A stretch of DNA of 64,000 nucleotides from Zygosaccharomyces rouxii (Eukaryota; Ascomycota; Saccharomycetes; Saccharomycetales; Saccharomycetaceae): assembly GCF_000026365.1 (NCBI RefSeq), contig NC_012995.1:808501-872500 (forward strand). The letters run 5' to 3'. Shown piece after piece: positions 45,445 through 55,793 of this stretch (position 1 is its first letter; each line of letters opens with the position of its first letter). The translations under genes were made by a program, and so were the position numbers. The notes beneath the pieces were generated by a model. The model was given only the letters and a program-made list of their open reading frames with translations, was not told the DNA's origin and made no database searches.

Positions 45445-46192
45445 GGGGGAAAATGAATATAGGTACTATGTGTTTCTCCTTCCTCTGTAAAGAGATTTGA
45501 TCGAAAATTACTGGAGACTCTTAACTTTCAGGTAATAGTACTAGTAAGAGTTTACTTATCAACTTGTATGTCTAAATCCTTTGGAGTGTTTGGCTAACCT
45601 TCTCCTTCCCTGGGCCCCCGGCACCGGAAACCCGACTCCCGTCAGCAGTGATCAATATTTTTTCGGAACCGAGTGCGGTGTCCGAAAAGCCGGTGACAGT
45701 CCGGGAGATATGGGTACTTTCTCTTTTTTTTTTATAGGGTGGGGCAACCGCGTTTCTTCTTTTATGTATTGTAATGCAGCTTCGAAGTCCGATACGTAAA
45801 TCATTATATTCTTTTGATGCAGCCAAGAGTGATAGCTCGGAGTTCAATTGAGAAATTGAAGACTCGAGGGTTTCACGGTGTCAATTGTTCCTCGATAGGT
45901 GAGATGGGTGAGATCAGGGAGGTCTGACAAGTTAGTAAGAAGCAGATAGTAGGGGAGCAAACCATCAGGTATCGTCCCATTTGGTATAAGTATATGTGAA
46001 GGTATGCGAGACGAAACCACTCACAGGTTTCTAGCCCTCAAAGGGCAAGATCACTAACCCTTCACCTGGTACACCTTGGCAGCGTCTTGCTAAGTCAAAA
46101 TATGTTTCATCCAAAACACGTGACTATATATAGTTATATGAAGTTCAAGTGCATGAAAGCTTAACATTGACACTACTAACGCTAATAGAATC
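45445..46192. other. KGD2-SLX4 divergent intergenic region
   Basis: This region of 748 bases includes a GC-rich stretch (about 45610-45705) with many CGG/CCG triplets (CCCCCGG, CACCGGAAACCCG, TTCGGAACCGAG, GTCCGAAAAGCCGG), suggesting binding by Zn2Cys6 factors; I could not fit one known consensus. CACGTGAC (46117-46124) is a Cbf1-type site followed by TATATA about 70 bases before SLX4. A 91-codon frame (45572-45847, minus) is not supported. PDC5, which lies in this interval in S. cerevisiae, is absent. Confidence 0.6.
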
Positions 46193-47842
46193 ATGGATTT
46201 CCATAGGGCTAATAGAAACCTACAGTTAGTAGAATCCGGTGTTTCAGATGGTAGGAATCCTGAAAGCTTTAGTTTAGATGAGACTCAAGTTCCTGTTTCG
46301 TCCGGTTTTTCATCAGATTCAGACAAGGATCAACAGGAGCAGATTTTTATAAATACACAGGTTCAAGGGAGATTAGATGAAGCAGAGGAAGCCGATAAAG
46401 TTCGGGCAAACCTTGGCCAATTTAGGTACGATTCACAGGATAGTGCAATATCGCCCAAGCACAAATCTGCTATACAAAGACCAAGTGCTAGAACGACAAA
46501 AAGGTCAAGCTCATCCCAACGACGTAAGGCACCTACAAAGGCCCAATCACTTTTGAAACAGCTCTCTGGGAAACATGCTAAAGTACAGGATATGATTAAG
46601 TACCAGCAAAAATTAGATTCTCTGGCAGGATCTCAACAGAGGGCAAAAAGTAAAGGTAAGACTACTAAGACCAAAAAACAACAAGAGAAAAGGTATGACA
46701 CTTACAATGCGAACGAGTGGCAACATATTTATAATTTATTATTGGAAAAGTTCCCTCATACGAGACCTTCTGAGGTGGAAGACGTGTACCAGTACTTATA
46801 TGGAGATGAATCTGAAGATCAACCATTGTGGAATGAATCCCAAAGACCTATAGAACCAGAATCCCAGGATTTAGGATTCTTACCACCACCACCAGCTGAC
46901 AAGCAAAGGGTTTCAGTTTTGTCGCTATCACAAGTTATGGATGATAAGCACTCCCGAGAACCTGATGAAGATATTATCGTCCCTGATAGTACTGATGAAG
47001 AATACATAGTTATCCCAATCCCATCCTCGCCACAACCACTACGACCACCATTAGCTACCAAACCGCCGCTACTTACTAAGCCACCACTCAAAAAAGTGGA
47101 ATCAGACGCAGGCACGCCAAAGACGGCCCATTCGCCCTCAGATGGTGTCATAGATTTAACTAACGGTTCTTTCAAAGTAGTTAAGAGCTTAATTTCACCG
47201 CTAAAGGAGGAAACCGCTCAAGTACAAGTACCTGCCACTAGAATGCCTACTTTAGGTACGACACCGAATTTGGCACCCACCAAGGAACAACCATTGCGAT
47301 ACCGATTACATCGAAGCCAATTGGAATCCTTTTCCGCGGTAGAAGGGCTAATTGTCTGCTCACCGGGTCCATCGCAGGACGATGTCCCCGTACCAGATAC
47401 AGAATCAGAGGATTCCGCCGCTGAGGATCATTGCATGGTAGAGCTGCAACCTTCTATACTGGCAAGTAGAACCCCGTCACCTTCAGTACAATCAGATTGG
47501 AATTCCCAATCTGCTCAACAGTTGCGTCAAAGCATGAAATCATTAGGACTAAAGACATCCCGCTCCAAACGTCAAATGTTGCACTCGTTACAACAGGCTT
47601 CACAAGTGCTAGAAATAGATACTGGTGGACAAGAGAACCAAAGACAGGAGATTCACGACTATCTAACATCTCTGGTCCAATCATCCCCCGTACTTCTGGA
47701 GAAAGTGTACACTTTCCAACCAATTGCATCCAAGGAACTACTTACAAAACTTACCGAGGCAAATCCATTCGTGGACGTCATTGATGAGTACACTATACGT
47801 GAATGGGCAGACTATCAAGGAATTTGTCTGACGACAAGTTGA
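46193..47842 (+). CDS. SLX4: SLX4, scaffold of the Slx1 structure-specific nuclease
   Basis: The protein has 549 residues (S. cerevisiae 748, YLR135W). Most is disordered with many SQ/TQ and SP sites, e.g. KHKSAIQRPS and basic TKRSSSSQRRKAPTKAQSLL. A conserved patch (NEWQHIYNLLLEKFPHTRPS then EVEDVYQYLYGDE, ~183-215) is followed by Pro-rich repeats. The C-terminal helical domain that binds Slx1 is SAQQLRQSMKSLGLKTSRSK (~443-462) through VLLEKVYTFQPIASKELLTK to DEYTIREWADYQGICL (~545). Slx4 recruits Slx1, Rad1-Rad10 and Rtt107 for branched-DNA repair. It is shorter than the S. cerevisiae protein. Position before NUM1 agrees with ancestral order. Confidence 0.92.
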   Translation: MDFHRANRNLQLVESGVSDGRNPESFSLDETQVPVSSGFSSDSDKDQQEQIFINTQVQGRLDEAEEADKVRANLGQFRYDSQDSAISPKHKSAIQRPSARTTKRSSSSQRRKAPTKAQSLLKQLSGKHAKVQDMIKYQQKLDSLAGSQQRAKSKGKTTKTKKQQEKRYDTYNANEWQHIYNLLLEKFPHTRPSEVEDVYQYLYGDESEDQPLWNESQRPIEPESQDLGFLPPPPADKQRVSVLSLSQVMDDKHSREPDEDIIVPDSTDEEYIVIPIPSSPQPLRPPLATKPPLLTKPPLKKVESDAGTPKTAHSPSDGVIDLTNGSFKVVKSLISPLKEETAQVQVPATRMPTLGTTPNLAPTKEQPLRYRLHRSQLESFSAVEGLIVCSPGPSQDDVPVPDTESEDSAAEDHCMVELQPSILASRTPSPSVQSDWNSQSAQQLRQSMKSLGLKTSRSKRQMLHSLQQASQVLEIDTGGQENQRQEIHDYLTSLVQSSPVLLEKVYTFQPIASKELLTKLTEANPFVDVIDEYTIREWADYQGICLTTS

Positions 47843-47889
47843 CCTTTATATATATTTGTACTATTATAACGAATTTTGGTGACAATGAC

Positions 47890-47911
47890 AGCGATGATCA
47901 TCGCTTTTTTT
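47890..47911. repeat. Perfect 16-base palindrome followed by T7
   Basis: AGCGATGATCATCGCT (47890-47905) is a perfect palindrome next to a T run. It lies 48 bases after the SLX4 stop. In shape it resembles a bacterial terminator, but in yeast it may only be a 3' end or binding site. Confidence 0.8.
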
Positions 47912-48103
47912 CATAGATCGCATTATCACGCACTGTCGCAGGGATAAACATTTGGGAGAGACGCTTTGAAATAAAGTAAGGATCCTTAAAGCACACTCCT
48001 TTGCCAAAATAGAAGAGTCAATAGAGGTCTTCAAAGAAGATATTGGATATTCAGAGCATTTCAAAAGCTACTGAGACGTTGGATCTCTACTCTAACAGTA
48101 TCC

Positions 48104-51100
48104 ATGTCCTCGAAATCTAATAAAAGAGAGTCTCTTTTGACTCAGTTTGAAAATATGCACAAACAATTAAACGAAGAATCTGAAGGTAAATCAGAACCTC
48201 AACCAAATGCTGGTGATGTAACGCAAGGTGCAGATATTAAGAAGCCCAGCCTATTCTCGAATGTACTCAACAAGAGGGATAAGAATAATTCTATGCCCAT
48301 ATTCGCGGGGAGTGCGACCCATAATGGTGTCTTTACGGCCAACAATGGGAAAGATATGAATTTTGTCATGGGTCTTAGTGAGAATCTTCTTGTAGAATGT
48401 AGAAGATTGCAAGCTGAGAATGAGGAGAAAAATGGTACGATAAATCAATTGCAAGATGAATACCAAAACTTGGAGGACAAACATGAGAAATTAGATTCTT
48501 CCCACCAGGTAACCAGTAAGGAATTGACAGCTCTTAAAGATACGAATTGGGAATTAGAAGTAAAACTGCAACAATTCTCAGTAGAATTCAAAGAGTTGAA
48601 AGATAAGCTGAATAGGAATAAAAAAGAATTGAAAGTTGAACAAGAAAATTCAAAGACCACCATGGCTGAATTAGAGGTTTCTAGATTACAGAGGACAGGA
48701 TTAGAGAAAGAATTAGCAGAAAGGGAGAAGGAATACTCTGCCGAATTGACTGAATTGAGAAAGAACGTCTCTGAATTAAACGATGAAAACGATTCGTTGT
48801 ATGGTAGGATAAAAACTTTGGATAAAAAAATACTTCAGAATGAGTCTTTGCGAACCCAATTGAGTGAATCAGCCCAATTAGTCGATAATTTAAAGAGACA
48901 ATTGGGTGAATTGGAGACCAAACTGGAGAATTCAAGTGACAATGGTATTTTGAAGGCCCAATTGTCCAAATCTGAGAGCACTGTCAACAAGCTCAAATTA
49001 CAATTGACCGATTTAAAGACTAAAAACAAGAATCATGATGACTTACAGCTGGAACTTTTGCATTCCCGCGGCCTTATTAGCAAACTAAAGCAACAAGTTG
49101 CAACATTTGAAGCAACGACCAATAGTAATGTCGATGAGAATAAAGCACTAAAATCTAATATGGAACTAATCAACCAAGAGGCTGAAAACTTAAGATTACA
49201 GGTCTCTGAATTACAGAAACAGTTGCATGAGCGTGATAACGATAAGAATAATTCTTTACAGTCAGAGCTGTCACAATCGAAGCAGTTAGTCGAGGAGCTT
49301 AGACAACAGTTGGCCACCTTTGAAACCAAGAAGGGTACAAGCAATAGAAATACGAGAATGAAGGTCAGGAAAAGATCTAAAGGTCGCTCCGTGGATGTCA
49401 AGGAACTGTCGGATCAGGAAAGCGATGTTTCCGAAACGATGGATAAACTTGCCGCTCTAGAGAATTTAGAGGATGAACTAGCCGCTGACGAAGAGTCCAA
49501 CATACCAATAGAAAAGGTTGAGAAGTATGCTAAATTGCATAAAATGAGACTAATTTCTGAATCTGAGTACTCTAAGGCTCAACTACACAAAAGAACTGAT
49601 TCGAATGAACAACTTGTCAATACAGTGGGGGACACAAATCTTTTAGCTCTGCCGAATGACAATTCATCTCAAAAGAAATACATTGAAGGGGCAACAAGCA
49701 TTGATGCCATGATTGAAAGAGTCGAGTCATCGGGCTATAAGGTGTTGTCATTCCCAGAATTCAATGAAAAACAAGAAAAATTACATGAATTGGAAAATCC
49801 ATCAGAAAAATACCTCAAGTCCAAGGCCAGTCACTTGGGTAAAATCCTTGTCTCTCAAGACTCTTACAATAAGGCAGTAAATCCACCCGCATCCCAATTA
49901 AAGGAGACCCTTGAGAAAGCAGGTTATACTATAATCGGAAATGATGAATACAAGAAAATGGTAGCCTCCATAGAAACCCCTGAACTAAATTACTTAGATA
50001 CTAAATTAGCGGCCAAGGGCAAGATGGCTGTAACTGCAGAGGATTTCAAGAACTACACTTCACCTGGTGTTCAGTTCGTTGAAGATCTTACCAAGAGTAT
50101 AGGCTATGTTGCTATAGCCCAAGAAAAGTACAATGAAATGCAGAGAAAGATTACAGAACCATCAATCGAAACGATTTTGAGCACTTTGGATAAACAAGAT
50201 TTTCAAGCTATTCTGTCTCAATTCGGGAAGAAACACCATTTGGTACTACTTAATAAAAAGGACCATGATCATCTGGTTTCTGCATTCGCAAATCCTTCGA
50301 AGCAATACTTAATAGAAAAATGCCCCAGTCAACAGATTCAACCTGTTCCAATTGATGAGTACCACAGGATGTTACAAACTTTACAAAACCCTACCTTGGA
50401 ATTTATGAATGATAAAGCTACTTCTATGAATAAGAAACTAATACCCCTAAAGACCTTTGAGAAATTGCGTAGAACATCCGAAAATCCTTCAGTGGACTTT
50501 TTAAGACAGCATGCAAAGAAGAATCACTTCATTATGCTTTCAGAGGATGATCACCATACCATGCAGAGGACTTTAAATGAGCCTAATATCGAATATTTAC
50601 AGGCCAAGGCTAAAAATCATAAATTAGTAGATTTGGAGACGCACGATAAACTAACTCGAACATTTAATACACCTTCCTTGGAGTTCTTAACTGAAAAGGC
50701 ATCAGGGAAGGGATATGATGTGGTAAACACTAAGGAACATAAAGAGTTGCTCAGAAAAGTAATGCGCCCAACAGAGGATGAGATTTCTCAATCTGCTAGA
50801 AACCTAGGGGCCGTTGTCGTACAAGTGGAAGAATACGAGGGCCTAAAAGAAATTACCAGTGCACCATCGAAGGACTTTATTCTAGAGAAGGCAAACAAAT
50901 TGAATATGGTTGTGCTGGAAAACGGCGAATATGAAAAGTTGAAGAAAGCTTCCACTGATAAAGAATCGTTATTCTCCTCTGTAAAGGGTCTTGGTTTCTT
51001 CCCAGTTCCAATTCCAGAGTTAAATACTCTGAGAGGCTCAACACTAGAGAAATCCAACGTGAGTGATATTGAGAAGAGACTGAAAACCCTAGGTTACGTG

Positions 51101-54100
51101 GCTGTCTCCATAAAACAGTACAATGAATTAAACAAATCACCTGTGGACAGGGCTACAAAGGAAGATACACTAGCTCTTTGCTCCAAATATTCTTTTAAAC
51201 CTATTTCCATCGAGGAATACCAGAAATTGAAAAATGATTCTAAACCAACCGTTTATTCTGAGGACGAATTGATCGAAATGCTGAAATCTCACGGGTACGC
51301 GGTAATGCCTGTGAACGAGCATGAAGCTATGACAGGGATGATAAAATCCCCGACCGCAGAATTCCTCGAGGAGAGTGCCGCCCAACATGGGAAAGTTCTC
51401 ATAAATCGCGATTTGCACGAGCAACACATTAACATACTCGATAGCCCTACAATTGAGTTTCTCTCCGAAAAGGCATCAACTCTAGGATACAAGGTGATTG
51501 CAGAAAAGGAATATGAGAGCCTACGAGCACAAATAGATTCACCATCGACGGATAGCTTGAAGAAGATGGCTGGGCTTTATAACCTGACCTTAATCCCCCA
51601 TGCGAAATACAATAAGCTGATGAATGATGTTAACAATCCAAGTCTTTCCACCTTACAAACCAAGGCAACTGCTATGAGAAAACGTGTTGTTGATAATGCA
51701 GAGTACGGCGAGTTACAAAGAAAAACATCTTCTCCTACAAAGGAGGAATTGCAAACTCTTGCTGTAACTTTGAACATGGTGCTTGTTGTAAAAGATGAAT
51801 ACGATAATCTTTTGAAACAAATCAACCATCCTTCGTTGGAATTCTTAGAGAGGAAACTCGCTCAATTCCAATACGTTGCAATCCCTGCTAGTGACCACCA
51901 TGCTCTGAAAAAGAGTGTCGAAGATCCCTCCGAGCACTTTTTGTCAGAGAAGGCTGCATCTCGTGGCATGTTGCTATTGAGCAAAACTGACCATGAGGGA
52001 CACATGGATGCTCTAGAGAATCCTAGTCTAGAATATTTGGGAGAGAGCGCTAAAAAGTATTCAAAGGTATTAGTATCAAGTTCTGAGATCAAAACTCCTG
52101 ATCAGGCGGCATTGATAGAAGAAATCGCCAAAGGAGATCTAGTAACAATTGCAAGAAAGGAATTGGATAACTTGAAAAACAGTGCCGAAAACCCTTCAAC
52201 CGACGTTATGATACCTAAATTGGAAGATTCGAACTATGTCGTTCTAGATGAAGGAAAATTCGATGAAATGAAGAGACAAATTGAATCTCCACACTTAGAC
52301 AGAGTAGCTAAACATGCAAAGGAGCATGGTCATGTTTTAGTGCGCTCTAAGGACCTGGCTGAGCAGAGTAGTCATGATGTAGAAGACTTAGGTCCTCTGA
52401 CAAAGGAAGGCTCATTTTTATTACTCAACGCTGAAGAATATGATGCGTTGTTGAATTCGAATATTGATACGCTCGGCCAGAGAGATCTGCTCCGTATGTG
52501 TGACAAACTGGGTTTGATTCCCGTGCCAAGAGCTAAGTATGAGGAACTTAATAGCACCCCCGATGTCACTAGACTTCAAGAATACGCCACCGAACTCGGA
52601 ATGGTAGTTATCTCACAAGATGACTTTGATGAAATGATTTCAGAGCTTGAGAAACCATTGGAACAGTCTGTCCACTCATTTGCGGAAGAAAATAATTTGT
52701 TGTTGATTGAAAAGGACAGCTATGAGAACTTGTTGTTTAGGCTCAATAATCCCACAAAAGATGAATTAGAAAAGCATTCCGAAAGGCTCGGACTTGTTCT
52801 CGTTCCAAGCAAACAGTATGAGACCCTTGTTGAACAATTCAAATACAAATCTAGTTCTTCTCTTCCTCTGCAAGAAGGTCTTACTGAGGCAAAGGAAAAT
52901 ACAAATTCTGGAGCACTTCACGGTTCAAGTGCTAGCTCTGGAATGTTGAGATCATCAAACGAAGAACATGGGAAATCTTCAGACAATATTTCGACTCCTG
53001 CTTTCAGCAAAACCGACGTTTATCGTGCCGCCGAATCCTTGGACCTGACCGTTTTAGCAGCTGATGAGTATGAATCCTTATTGTCCAGAAACTCAACAGC
53101 CGAAGCAGTGACCCTCAAAGATATACAAGAATTCGCCGCACGTCATAATATGAAATTACTTCCATCAACAGAACAAGGCTATGGTAATTCTACCTCACAA
53201 CTGAGAATGGCCATTGACAGTACCAGTACTGATAGCATAGAATTCAAACATAATTCTACTTCTACTATTGGCTCTGACTTCACTAATTACTTTGACACTA
53301 TGGAAGGCCGTCCTGCTGAGATAACTGAAGCTCAGAAGGTCGAGAAATCCAAGGAAGTTTATAGCGGTAATAACCGATTTGTTGGTCAAAGTCCGGAACA
53401 AATAAAGAGCATGAGTTTAGCTTCTCAGGAATCTACATTAAAGACGTCAGGAACACCTTCGACAAGCAGAGCGGAACCATTAAGTATTGAGACCTTAAAG
53501 GAAAAAGCAGCTGAGGTGGGCTATGTGCTAGTACCCGCTTCAGAATATGAACTAACGTCGAAGAAAAACGAAAGTACTGAAGTTGAGGATACTGAAGACT
53601 GGTATGATGCTGCTAACTTCGAAAGTGGGTCAAACAATGAGGCCGCCATCTTGGCAAAGAAGGCCAAACAACTGGGTTTCGTATTGGCTCCCAGCTCTGA
53701 ATCTCAAGAGGATCTGAACAATAGGGGAAAGACGGTGAGCCCAGAAGTAGTATCTGGCCAAGCTGCACGTCTTGGTTTAGTAGTCCTCGAACGAGAGACT
53801 TTCCAGGCACTCGATTTGAAAGCTAAGGACAGTAAAGAACGCTTAGAGCAATTGGCAGAAAAATTTGGTTGTCATGTGTTACAAAATGAGGAATATTCTC
53901 TATTAGACAAACGATTAAAAGAGGCTGAATTGAACATCGATAATATCCAAGCAAAAGCGGGAGAATTGGGTTATCACGTTTTGAACGAAGAACAATATGA
54001 AGAGTTAAAGGACGCTGCAACTGCTGGAAGGAAAGAACTGACTCCAGAGGAATTCAAAAATAAAGCCACAGAGTTCGATTTAGTACCCTTGTCTGCCGCT

Positions 54101-55681
54101 GCTTACGGAGAGTTAATGTCAAAAAGTGCCGCCGAACCACGCGAATTAAACGAAGAGGACATCAAGAAAAGAGCATCCGCTTTGGGGTTAACGACCATGC
54201 CAAATGATGCTTACAAGAATTTGTTGTCTAAGCAAATCCCACAAGAGGCAACCAAGGAATATTTGGAAGAAAGAGCTTCTAAGCTGGGCATGACAGTTTT
54301 GTCTAATCGTGCTTATGAAGAATTGTCAACTCGTCGTAAGCGTCCTGCGATCACTAAGGATATGATAATGTCTAGAGCTCGCGACTACGGTCTCACCGTC
54401 TTACCAAATTCAACTTATAAGGAATTAACTTCAGCTAACTCGTTTGAAAATTCTAAGGAATCGATAACTGCCGACGCACAGAGATTGGGACTGAAAGTAA
54501 TGGGTAAAGAGGAATATGATACTTTATTGAGTCACACCAAACGTCAACGTATTACAATGAAAGATGTGGTCGAAAAATCCGGGGAGTTTGGAATGGCACT
54601 AGTACCAAAAGAACAAATGAATAAAAAATCGGAATTGACCAAAGATGACATTGTACATGCATCTGGAAAATTCGGATTGGTGACGTTGGGTAAGAAGGAA
54701 TTTGCCAGGCTGCAACGTTTGAGTAAACCAGAGTCTTTGAAAGAACGTGCACAGGCCGCTAACATGATTTGTTTACCCAAGAGTGCTATAATTGCCTCTC
54801 CTGACAGGACAAATGTCGATGACCTGGTTGTCATACCAACGGCTTACTACAAGAAATTGTTATCTAGAGAAGCCTCTATGATCTCAGCACGTAAACAGCA
54901 AGTGGAAATGAGTAAACCAAGTGCAAGACCCCCTCAGAGAATAGCAAGACAAGAAAGTATCAGATCAACCCAGAGTGGGAGACCTGTACAAAAGGTTAGA
55001 GAACAGAGATCTATCAATTCTTTGATGGGTAGTACCAGGAGTGCCACAGGAGTTGGATCTGGAGTCGGTCCGGGGCCCGTCGTTGCTTCTAACGCATCCA
55101 ACAGTAGCTCTCGTGAAGTACCAATACCTAGAGCAAGTTCTATGGGCGCGCTTTCTCTAAACACCTTAGAATCGTTGAACGAACCTAGTATCATTCCAGC
55201 ATTGACACAGACTGTGATTGGTGAATACTTGTACAAATACTATCAAGTTTTTGGAGTTGGTGGTGAATCACGTCATGAAAGATACTTTTGGGTACATCCC
55301 TACAGTATGACACTATACTGGTCGCCCACTAATCCGGTCGTGGAAAATCCAACTAACCATAGTACTAAATGTGCTCCTATTGTCAAAGTGGACAGTGTCA
55401 TTGACAAAAACCCAACTCAAGGACTTTATCACAAGTGTCTTGTGATTACGACAGATACAAGAGTGATCAAAATTGCATGTCCTTCAAGACAGAGACATAA
55501 CGTTTGGTACAACTCATTGAGGTACCTACTACAAAGATCGATGGAAGGAATAAATTTGGAAGATATCGCAGAAAATCCAAGTGATACCATGTATTCGGGC
55601 AAGATTTTTGCTTTGTCCAAACAGCCATCCAAAAAACTGCCGATGTCCACGTCTTCCTCCTTCCTCAGAGGGAAACACTAA
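48104..55681 (+). CDS. NUM1: NUM1, cortical dynein and mitochondria anchor
   Basis: The protein has 2525 residues (S. cerevisiae 2748, YDR150W). The N-terminal part (~85-430) is strong coiled coil with heptad Leu, the region that binds Mdm36, membranes and dynein. Residues ~465-2225 are a long series of degenerate ~32-residue repeats of the type PSxEFLxEKAxxxGYVVLxx then EYxxL; I count about 48 by eye. A basic Ser/Arg linker precedes the C-terminal PH domain (~2365-2480, with VIGEYLYKYYQVFGVGGES, RYFWVHPYSMTLYWSP and HNVWYNSLRYLLQRS) that binds PI(4,5)P2 at the plasma membrane. Num1 anchors dynein for spindle positioning and tethers mitochondria to the mother-cell cortex. The repeat differs from the near-identical 64-residue repeats of S. 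cerevisiae Num1. Confidence 0.95.
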   Translation: MSSKSNKRESLLTQFENMHKQLNEESEGKSEPQPNAGDVTQGADIKKPSLFSNVLNKRDKNNSMPIFAGSATHNGVFTANNGKDMNFVMGLSENLLVECRRLQAENEEKNGTINQLQDEYQNLEDKHEKLDSSHQVTSKELTALKDTNWELEVKLQQFSVEFKELKDKLNRNKKELKVEQENSKTTMAELEVSRLQRTGLEKELAEREKEYSAELTELRKNVSELNDENDSLYGRIKTLDKKILQNESLRTQLSESAQLVDNLKRQLGELETKLENSSDNGILKAQLSKSESTVNKLKLQLTDLKTKNKNHDDLQLELLHSRGLISKLKQQVATFEATTNSNVDENKALKSNMELINQEAENLRLQVSELQKQLHERDNDKNNSLQSELSQSKQLVEELRQQLATFETKKGTSNRNTRMKVRKRSKGRSVDVKELSDQESDVSETMDKLAALENLEDELAADEESNIPIEKVEKYAKLHKMRLISESEYSKAQLHKRTDSNEQLVNTVGDTNLLALPNDNSSQKKYIEGATSIDAMIERVESSGYKVLSFPEFNEKQEKLHELENPSEKYLKSKASHLGKILVSQDSYNKAVNPPASQLKETLEKAGYTIIGNDEYKKMVASIETPELNYLDTKLAAKGKMAVTAEDFKNYTSPGVQFVEDLTKSIGYVAIAQEKYNEMQRKITEPSIETILSTLDKQDFQAILSQFGKKHHLVLLNKKDHDHLVSAFANPSKQYLIEKCPSQQIQPVPIDEYHRMLQTLQNPTLEFMNDKATSMNKKLIPLKTFEKLRRTSENPSVDFLRQHAKKNHFIMLSEDDHHTMQRTLNEPNIEYLQAKAKNHKLVDLETHDKLTRTFNTPSLEFLTEKASGKGYDVVNTKEHKELLRKVMRPTEDEISQSARNLGAVVVQVEEYEGLKEITSAPSKDFILEKANKLNMVVLENGEYEKLKKASTDKESLFSSVKGLGFFPVPIPELNTLRGSTLEKSNVSDIEKRLKTLGYVAVSIKQYNELNKSPVDRATKEDTLALCSKYSFKPISIEEYQKLKNDSKPTVYSEDELIEMLKSHGYAVMPVNEHEAMTGMIKSPTAEFLEESAAQHGKVLINRDLHEQHINILDSPTIEFLSEKASTLGYKVIAEKEYESLRAQIDSPSTDSLKKMAGLYNLTLIPHAKYNKLMNDVNNPSLSTLQTKATAMRKRVVDNAEYGELQRKTSSPTKEELQTLAVTLNMVLVVKDEYDNLLKQINHPSLEFLERKLAQFQYVAIPASDHHALKKSVEDPSEHFLSEKAASRGMLLLSKTDHEGHMDALENPSLEYLGESAKKYSKVLVSSSEIKTPDQAALIEEIAKGDLVTIARKELDNLKNSAENPSTDVMIPKLEDSNYVVLDEGKFDEMKRQIESPHLDRVAKHAKEHGHVLVRSKDLAEQSSHDVEDLGPLTKEGSFLLLNAEEYDALLNSNIDTLGQRDLLRMCDKLGLIPVPRAKYEELNSTPDVTRLQEYATELGMVVISQDDFDEMISELEKPLEQSVHSFAEENNLLLIEKDSYENLLFRLNNPTKDELEKHSERLGLVLVPSKQYETLVEQFKYKSSSSLPLQEGLTEAKENTNSGALHGSSASSGMLRSSNEEHGKSSDNISTPAFSKTDVYRAAESLDLTVLAADEYESLLSRNSTAEAVTLKDIQEFAARHNMKLLPSTEQGYGNSTSQLRMAIDSTSTDSIEFKHNSTSTIGSDFTNYFDTMEGRPAEITEAQKVEKSKEVYSGNNRFVGQSPEQIKSMSLASQESTLKTSGTPSTSRAEPLSIETLKEKAAEVGYVLVPASEYELTSKKNESTEVEDTEDWYDAANFESGSNNEAAILAKKAKQLGFVLAPSSESQEDLNNRGKTVSPEVVSGQAARLGLVVLERETFQALDLKAKDSKERLEQLAEKFGCHVLQNEEYSLLDKRLKEAELNIDNIQAKAGELGYHVLNEEQYEELKDAATAGRKELTPEEFKNKATEFDLVPLSAAAYGELMSKSAAEPRELNEEDIKKRASALGLTTMPNDAYKNLLSKQIPQEATKEYLEERASKLGMTVLSNRAYEELSTRRKRPAITKDMIMSRARDYGLTVLPNSTYKELTSANSFENSKESITADAQRLGLKVMGKEEYDTLLSHTKRQRITMKDVVEKSGEFGMALVPKEQMNKKSELTKDDIVHASGKFGLVTLGKKEFARLQRLSKPESLKERAQAANMICLPKSAIIASPDRTNVDDLVVIPTAYYKKLLSREASMISARKQQVEMSKPSARPPQRIARQESIRSTQSGRPVQKVREQRSINSLMGSTRSATGVGSGVGPGPVVASNASNSSSREVPIPRASSMGALSLNTLESLNEPSIIPALTQTVIGEYLYKYYQVFGVGGESRHERYFWVHPYSMTLYWSPTNPVVENPTNHSTKCAPIVKVDSVIDKNPTQGLYHKCLVITTDTRVIKIACPSRQRHNVWYNSLRYLLQRSMEGINLEDIAENPSDTMYSGKIFALSKQPSKKLPMSTSSSFLRGKH

Positions 55682-55793
55682 TCAAACAACTAATCATTAA
55701 AAATAACAAAAATAAATAAATATTCTAACAGTAATATATCAGACATGAAACTAACAAATCAACACAAAGAACAGACGTAAAAAAGAAAGACCA

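Noticed and set aside
45572..45847. 91-codon minus-strand frame upstream of KGD2
   Set aside because: It has no recognisable domain and overlaps the GC-rich regulatory cluster; composition follows the local base bias.
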